Shown in pieces: positions 16,847 through 26,286 of a stretch of DNA of 45,273 bases. A model generated the notes under the pieces. That model searched no databases and had not been told where the DNA came from. It saw only the letters and a program-made list of their open reading frames with translations. Within the stretch, counting starts at the first letter, position 1, and every line of letters starts with the position of its first letter. A program made the translations under genes and the position numbers. Source of the DNA: Lachnospiraceae bacterium (GTDB lineage: Bacteria; Bacillota; Clostridia; Lachnospirales; Lachnospiraceae); contig JAILBX010000219.1 of NCBI GenBank assembly GCA_024680675.1, positions 1 to 45,273 of the forward strand, given 5' to 3'.

Positions 16847-16903
16847 TGTAATGTTTGCTGAAAATAGTTAAAGATCAGATCATACTTTATCGAGGTGAAG
16901 AAA

Positions 16904-18022
16904 ATGGCTGAGGCAAAAGATTACGAAGAAGTAATGAATGCTGAAAAAGCAAAGACTATGGCGGAAACGGATAAGAAATGTCCCCGGTGCGGAGGGACTA
17001 TGGATTTTGATCCCGCCAGTGGAGGACTTCACTGTCCTTATTGTGACTTTACCAAGGAAATCGAAGCAGCAAGAGATGAAGAGGGAAATGAAAGCGCTGC
17101 TGAGCTGGATTTTGAGACGGCAGAGCAGACCGGGAATTGTGACTGGGGTGTGGCACAGAAAACAGTTACCTGTAAAAACTGCGGAGCTGTCAGTGTCTAT
17201 GATGCTCTGGAGGTTGCCAATGTGTGCCCCTATTGCGGCTCCAATCAGGTAATGGAGGCCAATGATATAAATACACTTGCACCGGGCGGGGTGGTTCCCT
17301 TCAAGATCAGCTCCGATAATGCGGGAGCTCTTTTTACCGGCTGGATAAAGAGGAAGCTTTTTTGCCCTTCCAAGGCTAAGCAAAGTGCAAAAGCCGAGAG
17401 CTTTCAGGGAGTTTATCTTCCCTATTGGACCTTTGATTCCGATACCACCACAAGCTATTCCGGTGATTTCGGAAGGGACAGGAAGGTAAAAAAGGGAAAC
17501 GAAGAGCGTATAGTTACCGACTGGTATCCCACAAGCGGTGTCTACAGACATTTTTTTGATGATGAGCTGGTGTGCGGTTCAAACAGACTCGATGAGGGAA
17601 TACTGAATGCGATCCTGCCCTTTGACGGGAAGGATAATAAGGTATATAAACCGGAATATCTTGCAGGCTTTTCCGCCGAAAGATATTCAGTGGGCTTGAA
17701 GGACAGCTGGGAAAAGGCAAAAAATCTTATATCAGCTAAGATAAGGGGGCTGATAAGCGACAAGATCATAAGTGAAAACAGGGCTGACAGGGTAAGGAAC
17801 CTTTCCTTAAGGACAAGCTATTCGAATATAAAGTATAAATATCTGCTTATGCCTGTCTGGATATCCAGCTTTACCTATAAAGGGAAGATATACCAGTTTA
17901 TGGTGAACGGACAGTCAGGAAAGGTTGGAGGAAAATCTCCAATATCCGCTTTGAGAGTTTTACTTGCAATTTTGATCGCAATCGTTATAATTGTACTGTT
18001 ATATTATGCAATGGGTGAATAA
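16904..18022 (+). CDS. Zinc-ribbon protein with C-terminal membrane helix, function unknown
   Basis: 372 residues from ATG 16904, which has GAGGTGA 6 bases upstream; a GTG at 16895 lies inside that site. Two zinc ribbons are visible, CPRCGG...CPYCD (about residues 25-45) and CKNCGA...CPYCGS (about 88-110). A conserved-looking domain follows (GGVVPFKIS, GVYLPYWTFDSDT, LMPVWISSFTYKGK), and a C-terminal transmembrane helix spans about residues 345-368. Such proteins are often mislabelled as primosomal helicase fragments because of the ribbons, but no helicase motif is present. The ribbons suggest binding to nucleic acid or protein near the membrane. It precedes secDF by 93 bases. Confidence 0.78.
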   Translation: MAEAKDYEEVMNAEKAKTMAETDKKCPRCGGTMDFDPASGGLHCPYCDFTKEIEAARDEEGNESAAELDFETAEQTGNCDWGVAQKTVTCKNCGAVSVYDALEVANVCPYCGSNQVMEANDINTLAPGGVVPFKISSDNAGALFTGWIKRKLFCPSKAKQSAKAESFQGVYLPYWTFDSDTTTSYSGDFGRDRKVKKGNEERIVTDWYPTSGVYRHFFDDELVCGSNRLDEGILNAILPFDGKDNKVYKPEYLAGFSAERYSVGLKDSWEKAKNLISAKIRGLISDKIISENRADRVRNLSLRTSYSNIKYKYLLMPVWISSFTYKGKIYQFMVNGQSGKVGGKSPISALRVLLAILIAIVIIVLLYYAMGE

Positions 18023-18115
18023 ATTTTCACGCTTTAACTATTGGTTTCATAATATATATGCGGCATAGAATGCAGCAGAGCTTTTAAGAAAGGTTAAGAA
18101 AGGAAGTAATCAGCA

Positions 18116-20368
18116 ATGAAAAAGAAGAATGCAATCATCACTCTTTTGGTATTTTTTGTTTGTACCGTACTGCTGGGAGTGATGGTAATATTCGGATTTG
18201 GCACGGAAAAGACAGGTGCTGCTTCGAATATTAAACTGGGTCTGGATCTGGCAGGAGGTGTCAGCATCACTTATCAGGCAGTTGGGGAAGAGGAACCATC
18301 CAATTCCGATATGAGCGATACTGTATATAAGCTTCAAAAGAGAGTTGAGGGCTATAGTACAGAGTCTCAGGTTTACAGAGAGGGTAACGATCGTATCAAT
18401 ATTGAAATCCCCGGAGTAGAGGATGCCAACGCAGTTTTAGAGGATCTTGGTAAGCCCGGTTCGCTTTACTTTATAAAACAGTATGATCCTGAGGGAAATG
18501 AAAACTATTCCATGACAGGTTATAAGGAAACCGGAAAGCCTAACTACACTCTTGCAAAAACAATAGAAGAGCTGGAAGCAGAGGGCTCCATAGTTCTTAC
18601 AGGTACCGATGTCAGCGCTGCCCAGGCAGGCTCTTATACAAACGACATGGGAAATATTGAATATGTTGTTGAGCTGACACTTAATGATGAAGGTACAAAG
18701 AAGTTTGCTGATGCAACTACAGAGGCTGTTACAAATCATGACAGCATAATGGTCTACTATGATGGAGATGCGGTTTCTGTTCCCACGGTTCAGAGTGCAA
18801 TAACCGGAGGACAGGCTCAGATCACCGGTATGAGTGATTTTGAGGAGGCAGAGAATCTTGCATCCACCATACGTATAGGTGGACTTAAGGTTGAACTTGA
18901 AGAGTTAAGGTCAAACGTTGTGGGAGCCCAGTTAGGTTCCGAGGCCATCTCCACAAGTATAAAGGCAGGTATCATTGGATTTGTTATCGTAGCGGTATTT
19001 ATGGTGGTAGTCTACTTTATACCCGGCTTATGTGCAGCTCTTGCTCTTTGCCTCTATATTGCACTGGTTATGGTTCTTTTAGTACTCTTTGATGTAACCC
19101 TTACTCTTCCGGGTATGGCAGGTATAATCCTTTCCGTAGGTATGGCAGTTGATGCAAATGTTATAACCTTTGCCCGTATAAGAGAAGAGATAGCAGATGG
19201 AAAATCTGTTAAGTCAGCTATAAAGGCAGGATATGCAAAAGCCTTGTCAGCTATAATCGACGGTAATGTTACCACACTTATTGCTGCCATTGTACTGGCT
19301 ATACTGGGTACAGGTTCCATCAAGGGCTTTGCGGCTACCCTGGCAATAGGTATTATTGTTTCCATGTTTACTGCTTTAGTAGTTACAAAGGCTCTTATGA
19401 ACGCTTTCTTTACATTAGGTGTAAAGGACGAGAAGTTCTATGGTAAGGCTAAGGAAAGAAAGACAATAGACTTCCTTGGAAAGAGAAAGATATTTATCGG
19501 ACTTTCAGTCCTTGTTATACTTGCAGGCTTTGTATGTATGGGAATAAATGCCGGCAGTGGAAAGGGAGGACTTAACTATTCTCTCGAATTCCTCGGAGGA
19601 ACATCAACCAATGTAGCCTTTAATGAGGACATGAGCCTTGCGGATATAGATTCCAAGGTAGTTCCTTTAATAGAAGAAATAACAGGAGACGGTAATGTTC
19701 AGGTTCAGAAGGTTGCCGGAAGCAATGAGGTAATATTTAAGACAAGAACTCTTTCAGCAGAAGAGAGAACTGCCTTCAGTGACAAGATGGTGGAAAGCTT
19801 TGGAGTTAACGAGAATACCATAACTGCAGAGACCATCTCTTCAACCATCTCATCAGAGATGCAGGCGGATGCCATTATCGCAGTGCTTGTTTCAATAGTA
19901 TTTATGCTTCTTTATATCTGGTTCAGATTTAAGGATGTAAGATTTGGCGCAAGCTCGGTAGGAGCGCTTTTACATGATGTTTTGGTTGTACTTGCCTTCT
20001 ATGCATTTACCAGAGTTTCAGTGGGATCGACCTTCATTGCCTGTATGCTGACAATAGTCGGTTATTCCATTAACGCCACTGTGGTTATATTTGACAGGAT
20101 CAGAGAAGCCTTAAAGGCTCAGGAAAAGGGTGAGAGTCTGGAGGATCTTGTAAACAAGTGTGTTAATCAGACTTTATCAAGAAGTATCTTTACCTCACTG
20201 ACAACCTTTATAATGGTTCTGGTGCTTTACATATTGGGAGTTTCCTCCATAAGAGAATTTGCACTTCCCCTTATGGCAGGTATAATCTGCGGATGTTATT
20301 CATCCATATGTCTGGCAAGTACCTTCTGGTACCTTCTTATAACCAGGATAAAGAAAAAAGAGGCATAA
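18116..20368 (+). CDS. secDF: Fused SecDF protein-export subunit
   Basis: 750 residues. The SecD half (about 1-440) begins with a transmembrane helix and the LGLDLAGGVSITYQ motif, then an extracytoplasmic P1 region and five helices with GMAVDANVITFARIREEI. The SecF half (about 460-750) has LNYSLEFLGGTSTNVAF and six helices with YSINATVVIFDRIRE. SecD and SecF are separate in many bacteria; the natural fusion is known in Bacillus and various Clostridia. The complex uses the proton gradient to finish translocation through SecYEG. An AGGAAG site precedes ATG 18116. An imperfect hairpin at 20403-20432 without a T-run follows the gene and may be a weak terminator. Confidence 0.96.
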   Translation: MKKKNAIITLLVFFVCTVLLGVMVIFGFGTEKTGAASNIKLGLDLAGGVSITYQAVGEEEPSNSDMSDTVYKLQKRVEGYSTESQVYREGNDRINIEIPGVEDANAVLEDLGKPGSLYFIKQYDPEGNENYSMTGYKETGKPNYTLAKTIEELEAEGSIVLTGTDVSAAQAGSYTNDMGNIEYVVELTLNDEGTKKFADATTEAVTNHDSIMVYYDGDAVSVPTVQSAITGGQAQITGMSDFEEAENLASTIRIGGLKVELEELRSNVVGAQLGSEAISTSIKAGIIGFVIVAVFMVVVYFIPGLCAALALCLYIALVMVLLVLFDVTLTLPGMAGIILSVGMAVDANVITFARIREEIADGKSVKSAIKAGYAKALSAIIDGNVTTLIAAIVLAILGTGSIKGFAATLAIGIIVSMFTALVVTKALMNAFFTLGVKDEKFYGKAKERKTIDFLGKRKIFIGLSVLVILAGFVCMGINAGSGKGGLNYSLEFLGGTSTNVAFNEDMSLADIDSKVVPLIEEITGDGNVQVQKVAGSNEVIFKTRTLSAEERTAFSDKMVESFGVNENTITAETISSTISSEMQADAIIAVLVSIVFMLLYIWFRFKDVRFGASSVGALLHDVLVVLAFYAFTRVSVGSTFIACMLTIVGYSINATVVIFDRIREALKAQEKGESLEDLVNKCVNQTLSRSIFTSLTTFIMVLVLYILGVSSIREFALPLMAGIICGCYSSICLASTFWYLLITRIKKKEA

Positions 20369-20488
20369 AAGTAAAAAGGAAATATAATACAGTAATAAGC
20401 TGTTAAGGGGGGCCATCATTTTGATGACCTCCTTGTGTTTTATGAAGCTTATGAGCTTTGAAAAGATGGGAGAGAGGGAATAAAAGAA

Positions 20489-22228
20489 ATGTCAAAGTGG
20501 ATGGTAGTAAATAAAAAAGGGGATTTTGAGGGGATAGCAAAAAGAAATAATATTTCACCCATGTTAGCCAGGATCTTTGTCAATAAGGGTATAAGTGAGG
20601 ATGAGGAGATAAGGGATTTTCTTGATTGCGATCTTTCAAAGCTTAAGGATCCCCATCTTATGAAGGATATGGATAAGGCAAGGGATATTCTTTCAAAACA
20701 CATAGATGATAAAAAGAATATCCTTATCATCGGAGACTATGATATCGACGGGGTATGCTCCTCCTATATACTTAAGAGAGGTCTTTTCAGACTTGGGAAC
20801 CATGCCCTGGTCAGACTTCCCCACCGCATAGCTGACGGTTACGGAATGAATATGAAAATGGTGGATGAGGCATATGATAAGGGGGTAGATATAATACTCA
20901 CCTGTGATAACGGTATAGCTGCCTATGACGAGATAGAATACGCAAACAGTAAGGGAATAAAGGTAATAGTGACCGATCATCATGAGGTTCCCTTCAGTCT
21001 TACTGATACAGGAGAAAAGCTCTACAGGCTTCCCAATGCGCTGGCAGTTGTGGATCCCAAACAGGAGGATTGTCCATATCCCTTTGACGGTATCTGTGGG
21101 GGAGTAGTGGCCTTTAAGCTTATACAATGTCTTTATGAAAAGTATGGAATTGACAGGGAGGAGCTTTATGACCTGCTTCCCTATGCGGCTTTTGCCACTG
21201 TAGGTGATATTATGGAGCTTAAGGATGAAAACAGGGTAATTGTGAGCCGGGGACTTGACAGGATGAGAAGCTGCAGGGATTTTGGACTTAATGCCCTTAT
21301 TGACGCCTGCAGGGTGGATAGAAAGAAATTGTCCCCCTATCATCTGGGTTATGTTTTAGGCCCTTGCATAAATGCCACAGGAAGGCTGGATTCCCCGGAC
21401 CGGGCTCTGGAGCTTTTACTTTCAAAGGATCATAAGGAGGCAACTCTTATTGCATCCGAGCTTAGGACCTTTAATGATGACAGAAAATCCATGCAGGCCC
21501 TATTTACCGAGAAAGCCATAAGGCTCATTGATGAGGATGAAAGCTATAGTAAGGATACGGTTTTGGTTTTATACCTTCCGGACTGTCATGAAAGTCTTGC
21601 GGGACTTATTGCGGGAAAGCTCAGGGAAAAATATTCAAAGCCCTCCTTTGTGCTTACTGACGGTGAAAGCTGTGTCAAGGGATCGGGAAGATCCATAGAG
21701 GCCTATGATATGTTCAGCGAAATGAATAAATGCAAGGAGCTTTTTCTAAAGTTTGGAGGACATAAAATGGCTGCCGGTCTTTCCCTTGAAAAAGAAAATG
21801 TTTCAAAATTCAGGGAAAAAATAAATGCCTTCTCAAGTCTTAAGGAGGAGGATCTGGTTAATGTATATAATGCAGATATGCAGCTGCATTTTAAGGGGGC
21901 AAATCTGGCCTTTGCCAAAGAGCTTGAAAGGCTTGAACCCTATGGAAACGGCAATTCAAAACCCCTCTTTTGCGAAAAGGGCATAAGGGTGGTAGATACA
22001 AGGATATTGGGAAACAATAATAATACTCTTAAGCTGACCTTAGTACCTGAAGAGGGCATAAATGATCCTTCCTTAAGGAGGGAGGCAATGATCTTCGGAG
22101 AGGCAGACAGGCTTGAAGCGGAATTAAAAGACAGGGAGGATATTAAGATACTTTTTGAGTTATCGATCAATTCCTATATGGGTAAGGAAAGTCCCCAGCT
22201 TACAATAAAAGACTATAAGCTTTTTTAA
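20489..22228 (+). CDS. recJ: RecJ-family single-strand exonuclease
   Basis: 579 residues, similar to RecJ of about 570-780 but at the short end. The DHH phosphoesterase motifs are present: IGDYDIDGVCSSY (about residues 73-85), TCDNGIAAYD, VTDHHEVP and VVDPKQ...GICGGVVAFKL. The DHHA1 domain contains FGGHKMAAGLSLE (about residues 421-433). RecJ degrades single-stranded DNA 5' to 3' in recombination and repair. The motif I sequence DYDIDG replaces the more common DYDADG. A start with ATG 20489 is likely, with GGGAG about 14 bases upstream. The gene follows secDF as in many Firmicutes. Confidence 0.92.
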   Translation: MSKWMVVNKKGDFEGIAKRNNISPMLARIFVNKGISEDEEIRDFLDCDLSKLKDPHLMKDMDKARDILSKHIDDKKNILIIGDYDIDGVCSSYILKRGLFRLGNHALVRLPHRIADGYGMNMKMVDEAYDKGVDIILTCDNGIAAYDEIEYANSKGIKVIVTDHHEVPFSLTDTGEKLYRLPNALAVVDPKQEDCPYPFDGICGGVVAFKLIQCLYEKYGIDREELYDLLPYAAFATVGDIMELKDENRVIVSRGLDRMRSCRDFGLNALIDACRVDRKKLSPYHLGYVLGPCINATGRLDSPDRALELLLSKDHKEATLIASELRTFNDDRKSMQALFTEKAIRLIDEDESYSKDTVLVLYLPDCHESLAGLIAGKLREKYSKPSFVLTDGESCVKGSGRSIEAYDMFSEMNKCKELFLKFGGHKMAAGLSLEKENVSKFREKINAFSSLKEEDLVNVYNADMQLHFKGANLAFAKELERLEPYGNGNSKPLFCEKGIRVVDTRILGNNNNTLKLTLVPEEGINDPSLRREAMIFGEADRLEAELKDREDIKILFELSINSYMGKESPQLTIKDYKLF

Positions 22229-22279
22229 TATTTTCTTTATCCTTTAAACACAGTTTGAACACATTTGAGTATTAAGATA

Positions 22280-22298
22280 TTATCAAGATAGTTGATAA
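22280..22298. repeat. Perfect inverted repeat TTATCAA-N5-TTGATAA
   Basis: TTATCAA (22280-22286) and TTGATAA (22292-22298) flank GATAG. It lies in the gap between recJ and the cardiolipin synthase gene. It could be an operator or a small hairpin. It does not match the operators I know for Rex, Fur, CodY or LexA. A 13-base part of the region (TATTATCAAGATA) reappears inverted near 45193-45205. Confidence 0.55.
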
Positions 22299-22328
22299 CA
22301 CACCCACTATCTCCCCCTCATAAAAGGC

Positions 22329-22358
22329 AAGAGCTTACCCGGATTCGGGTAAGCTCTT
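22329..22358. terminator. Strong hairpin between recJ and cls
   Basis: AAGAGCTTACCCG (22329-22341) pairs perfectly over 13 bases with CGGGTAAGCTCTT (22346-22358), with a tight GATT loop. No T-run follows, so it may end transcription inefficiently or act as an RNA-stability element for recJ. Confidence 0.6.
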
Positions 22359-22432
22359 GTGATTTCAGAAGGAAAAATGTAAAATTAAAGCTATAATAAA
22401 GATAAGCATAAGGAGGGAGGGAACTAAGCTTT

Positions 22433-24013
22433 ATGAAAAATGCTTCTTTAGCTGAAAGGACAAAAAAGAAAAGCAAAAAGATAGTGTCCAGAGTCTTTTT
22501 TTCCCGAGGTGTTCCCATTGTGCTCTTTATCATACTGCAGGTTGTTTTTCTTGTCGCTTTTGCCTTTTATTTTCAGCTCTATTTTGAAAGATACTACCTG
22601 GTGTCAGCCTTTATGGCTCTTTTTACTGTAATATATATAATCAATCGAAACAGTAAAAATGAATTCAAGCTGGCCTGGATAATAATGATAGTATTTTTGC
22701 CCGTCTTTGGTATACTAATGTATATATATACCGTTATAAATCCCTTTACCAGGAGGCTGAAAAAAAGATATGAAAAGCATCATGGTATCGCCATGAGCAT
22801 GTTAAGTTCCTGTGTGAATGAAGATATAATAAAGGGAGAAAAGAAGGAGTTTTCCCTTATTAGTAATTTTATGTGGGAGACCGGCTCTTATCCCACATAT
22901 TCCGGATCGGAGATCACTTATTATGATGAGGGGGATAAGGTATTTGAAGCTATCATAGCTGAGCTTAAAAAGGCTGAGAAATATATCTTCCTTCAGTTTT
23001 TTATAATATCTCCGGGGATCTTATGGGACAGGATCCATGAAATATTGAAGGAGAAGGCAAAAGAGGGGGTGGAGGTCAGGATAATATATGACGGGACCAA
23101 TACCCTTACCAATGTGACCAAAAGGTTCAGGGAGACTTTAGAGGCAGAAAACCTTAAGACAAGGGTGTTTTTGCCGGTCCGTCCCTTGTTTTCCACCAAT
23201 ATGGACTTTAGAAATCACAGAAAGATAGTTATAGTCGATGGGAAGGCGGCCTTTACCGGAGGCTGCAATATAGGGGATGAATATGCTAACATAATCGAAA
23301 GATTCGGTCACTGGAAGGATTGCGGGGCCTTAATAAAAGGGACTGCGGTAAACACCTTTGTAGCAATGTTTCTTGAAAGCTGGGCTCTTTGCGTAAAGAA
23401 GGCGGGGACTGAGGATTACAGGAGATTTTCCTTTGAGTCCTCAGAGGAGTTCCCTGCAGCTGAAGGAAGCTACCTTATCCCCTATGGAGACGATCCCTTT
23501 AACCACTTTGACATAGCAGAGGAGCTATATAATCATATTATCAGAAGGGCTCAAAAATATATCTATATAATGACCCCCTATTTTGTCATAGACAATGAAA
23601 TGCTGAACAGTCTTTGCTTTGCCGCAAGGAGCGGAGTGGATGTCAGGATAGTATTACCTCATATTCCGGATAAGAAGCTTCCCTATTGTGTGGCCCATAC
23701 TTTTTTTGAAAGACTTTTGAGGGCGGGAGTTAAGATATATAAGTATACTCCCGGCTTTATCCATTCAAAGGTGGTGCTTTCCGATAATAAAAAGGCTGTG
23801 GTCGGTACGGTGAATTTTGATTTCAGAAGCCTTTATCATCATTTTGAGGACGGACTCTTTATTTACAAAGATCCGGTGATAAAGGATATAAAGAGGGACT
23901 TTAAGGCTGTCTTTGAGAGCTCTGAGATCATAAGCTATGAGGCCTACGCCAGGATGCCTTTATGGTATAAAATTTCAGGAGGTCTCTTTAAGGTTCTTGA
24001 GTCCCTGATATAA
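22433..24013 (+). CDS. cls: Cardiolipin synthase
   Basis: 526 residues. Two transmembrane segments occur near the N-terminus (about residues 25-95), followed by two phospholipase D HKD motifs: HRKIVIVDGKAAFTGGCNIG near residue 260 and HSKVVLSDNKKAVVGTVNFD near residue 443. This arrangement and length are typical of bacterial cardiolipin synthase, which condenses two phosphatidylglycerol molecules into cardiolipin and glycerol at the membrane. The start follows an AAGGAGGGAGG site. The gene is 57 bases from murE. Some PLD paralogues have other acceptors, but the N-terminal helices favour Cls. Confidence 0.94.
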   Translation: MKNASLAERTKKKSKKIVSRVFFSRGVPIVLFIILQVVFLVAFAFYFQLYFERYYLVSAFMALFTVIYIINRNSKNEFKLAWIIMIVFLPVFGILMYIYTVINPFTRRLKKRYEKHHGIAMSMLSSCVNEDIIKGEKKEFSLISNFMWETGSYPTYSGSEITYYDEGDKVFEAIIAELKKAEKYIFLQFFIISPGILWDRIHEILKEKAKEGVEVRIIYDGTNTLTNVTKRFRETLEAENLKTRVFLPVRPLFSTNMDFRNHRKIVIVDGKAAFTGGCNIGDEYANIIERFGHWKDCGALIKGTAVNTFVAMFLESWALCVKKAGTEDYRRFSFESSEEFPAAEGSYLIPYGDDPFNHFDIAEELYNHIIRRAQKYIYIMTPYFVIDNEMLNSLCFAARSGVDVRIVLPHIPDKKLPYCVAHTFFERLLRAGVKIYKYTPGFIHSKVVLSDNKKAVVGTVNFDFRSLYHHFEDGLFIYKDPVIKDIKRDFKAVFESSEIISYEAYARMPLWYKISGGLFKVLESLI

Positions 24014-24069
24014 CAATATTTAAGTTTAAAGAATATTTGCTTTGATCATAATTATAAAGGAGTGGGAAT

Positions 24070-25557
24070 ATGGAAAGGATAAGAGATTTAGGATCCCTGC
24101 TTAAGGGGCTTGATTATAAACTGCTTAGGGGAAGCGTGGATAAGAAGATAAGCGAGGTGGTCTATGATTCAAGAAAGCTTAAGGAGGGCTGCCTTTTTAT
24201 CTGCATTAAGGGAGCAAATTTCGATGGCCACAGCAAGGCTTTGGAGGCTTGTGAAAAAAAGGCCGCAGCCATAGTTGTTGAAGATGAGGTAGAGCTGCCA
24301 AAAGACAGTGATATAACGGTTATAGCCCTTAAGGATACAAGGCTTGCCATGGCTTATATATCTGCAGCTTTCCATGATCATCCCGCAAAAAAGCTTAAGG
24401 TTATAGGGATCACGGGTACCAAGGGAAAGACCACGACTACCTACCTTGTTAAGAATATCCTTGAGCTTGCCGGTTATAAGGTGGGACTTATCGGAACCAT
24501 AGAGATCATAATAGGGGATGAACATATACATGCTCAAAATACTACTCCCGAGTCATATGTTATTCAGGAATATTTCGAGAGAATGCTTGAAGAAGGAATA
24601 GAGGTCGTTGTTATGGAGGTTTCCTCCCAGGCTCTTATGCTTAAGAGAACCGCTGCCATTGATTTTGATATGGGTATATTTACAAATATAGAGGCAGATC
24701 ATATCGGACCCAATGAGCATAAGGATTTTGATGATTATCTTAAATGCAAGAGCCTGCTCTTTAAACAGTGTAAGCTGGGAATAGTAAATAAAGATGACAG
24801 GCATGTTGAGGATATACTTAAGGGACACAGCTGTCAGGTGGAGAGCTTTGGTATGTCTGAAGGGGCGGATTTAAGGGCTGAAAACATAAGGCTTATTAAT
24901 GAAAAGGGTACTCTTGGAGTGGAATTTGATACAAGGGGTCTATGTGAGCTTCATGCTTACACAGATACTCCGGGAAAGTTCAGCGTTTATAATGCTCTGT
25001 GCGCAATAGCCATTTGCAGGCATTTTAATATAGACAATGAGGATATATTAATGGCCCTGAAAAATGCCAGGGTCAAGGGAAGAGCGGAAATGGTGAAGAT
25101 ATCCAAAAAATTTGCTCTTATGATAGATTATGCCCATAATGCAATGGCTCTTGAAAGCCTTTTGTCCTCCTTAAAGGAGTATTCTCCTAAGAGACTTGTA
25201 TGTCTTTTCGGATGTGGGGGCAACAGGGCAAAGAGCAGAAGGTATGAAATGGGAGAGGTTTCGGGAAGGCTCAGCGATTTTACTGTTATAAGCTCAGATA
25301 ATCCAAGATTTGAGGAACCCCTGGATATTATAAGGGATATTGAGGAGGGTATACTAAAAACCAAGGGTGAATATATTAAGATCCCCGACAGAAAAGAGGC
25401 AATAAAATATGTTATCGAAAATGCCAAAGAGGGGGATGTCATAGTGCTTGCGGGTAAGGGCCATGAGGATTATCAGGAGATAAAGGGGGTAAAGTATCCC
25501 ATGGATGAAAGGCTGCTTATAAGTGAGGTATGTAAGGAAATTAACTATATTCAATAA
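24070..25557 (+). CDS. murE: UDP-MurNAc-tripeptide ligase, meso-DAP type
   Basis: 495 residues. The Mur ligase order is complete: an N-terminal UDP-binding domain (VYDSRKLKEGCLFICIKG), the P-loop GITGTKGKTTTTYL near residue 113, the central NTTPES and VMEVSSQAL segments, and the C-terminal domain with VCLFGCGGNRAKSRR. The DNPR motif (about residues 408-411) is the known marker for meso-diaminopimelate addition as opposed to lysine. The enzyme adds the third amino acid to the peptidoglycan stem peptide in the cytoplasm. AAAGGAGTG precedes ATG 24070. It is isolated from the rest of the mur cluster here. Confidence 0.95.
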   Translation: MERIRDLGSLLKGLDYKLLRGSVDKKISEVVYDSRKLKEGCLFICIKGANFDGHSKALEACEKKAAAIVVEDEVELPKDSDITVIALKDTRLAMAYISAAFHDHPAKKLKVIGITGTKGKTTTTYLVKNILELAGYKVGLIGTIEIIIGDEHIHAQNTTPESYVIQEYFERMLEEGIEVVVMEVSSQALMLKRTAAIDFDMGIFTNIEADHIGPNEHKDFDDYLKCKSLLFKQCKLGIVNKDDRHVEDILKGHSCQVESFGMSEGADLRAENIRLINEKGTLGVEFDTRGLCELHAYTDTPGKFSVYNALCAIAICRHFNIDNEDILMALKNARVKGRAEMVKISKKFALMIDYAHNAMALESLLSSLKEYSPKRLVCLFGCGGNRAKSRRYEMGEVSGRLSDFTVISSDNPRFEEPLDIIRDIEEGILKTKGEYIKIPDRKEAIKYVIENAKEGDVIVLAGKGHEDYQEIKGVKYPMDERLLISEVCKEINYIQ

Positions 25558-25581
25558 TGAAGAATAGGGTATAATAAAGAT

Positions 25582-26223
25582 ATGAATGATAAATATGATC
25601 CTGAAATATTAGAGAAGATATGTGAGATAGGAAGGCGTATGTATAACCGGGAAATGGTTGCCGCAAATGACGGGAATATTTCCGTAAGGTTAAGTGACGG
25701 GGCCATAGTCTGTACCCCTACGGGTGTATCAAAGGGCTTTATGAAGCCTGAAATGCTGACTATTATAGATGAAAAAGGAAATATACTAAGGGCAGCTGAA
25801 GGCTATAAACCTTCCTCTGAGATCAAAATGCATTTAAGGGTTTATGAAAGAAGGAGGGATATTCAGGCGGTTGTTCATGCCCATCCTCCCTATGCAACCA
25901 CCTTTGCCTGCATGGAGAAGGAGCTTGAAAAGCCTATAATGACAGAAGCGGTGGTGTCCCTTGGAAGGGTACCCTTAGCTCCCTATGCAACTCCCTCAAC
26001 AAAGGAGGTTCCCGATTCCATTGAAGGTCTTGTGATGGATCATAACGCCTTACTCTTAAGCCATCATGGGGCTCTTACCTATGGTGAGTCCCTGGAAAAG
26101 GCCTATATGCTTATGGAATCGGTGGAGTTTTATGCAAGGCTGCTTTATCAGACGGAGACCCTTGGGGGAGCAGAGACCATTAAAGGGGAGGCTCTTTTGA
26201 AGCTTAAAAATTTAGTATATTAA
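25582..26223 (+). CDS. Class II aldolase/adducin-family sugar-phosphate enzyme
   Basis: 213 residues, the usual length of L-fuculose-1-phosphate aldolase and relatives. Zinc-binding histidines are visible in VVHAHPPYA (about residues 93-101) and LLSHHGALTYG (about 155-165). ANDGNISVRLSDG and TPTGVSKGFM are the phosphate-binding segments, and Glu near residue 74 in KPSSEIKMHL is the expected catalytic acid. It probably cleaves a sugar 1-phosphate to DHAP and an aldehyde; the true substrate (fuculose, rhamnulose or a methylthioribulose type) cannot be told from context. The start region is unusual: TATAAT sits at 25570-25575, only 6 bases before ATG 25582, with no strong ribosome binding site. 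Confidence 0.88.
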   Translation: MNDKYDPEILEKICEIGRRMYNREMVAANDGNISVRLSDGAIVCTPTGVSKGFMKPEMLTIIDEKGNILRAAEGYKPSSEIKMHLRVYERRRDIQAVVHAHPPYATTFACMEKELEKPIMTEAVVSLGRVPLAPYATPSTKEVPDSIEGLVMDHNALLLSHHGALTYGESLEKAYMLMESVEFYARLLYQTETLGGAETIKGEALLKLKNLVY

Positions 26224-26286
26224 AAGAGATAAATATCCATAATACTTCGCTTATTACCAATTTACCAATGAAAGGAAAAAGAAAGC

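Noticed and set aside
20403-20432. Intrinsic terminator after secDF
   Set aside because: A GGGGGGCCATCA/TGATGACCTCC hairpin is present but has mismatches and no T-run; mentioned under secDF only.
20693-21343. 216-residue minus-strand open frame inside recJ
   Set aside because: It lies wholly antisense to well-conserved RecJ motifs and has no family-like sequence.
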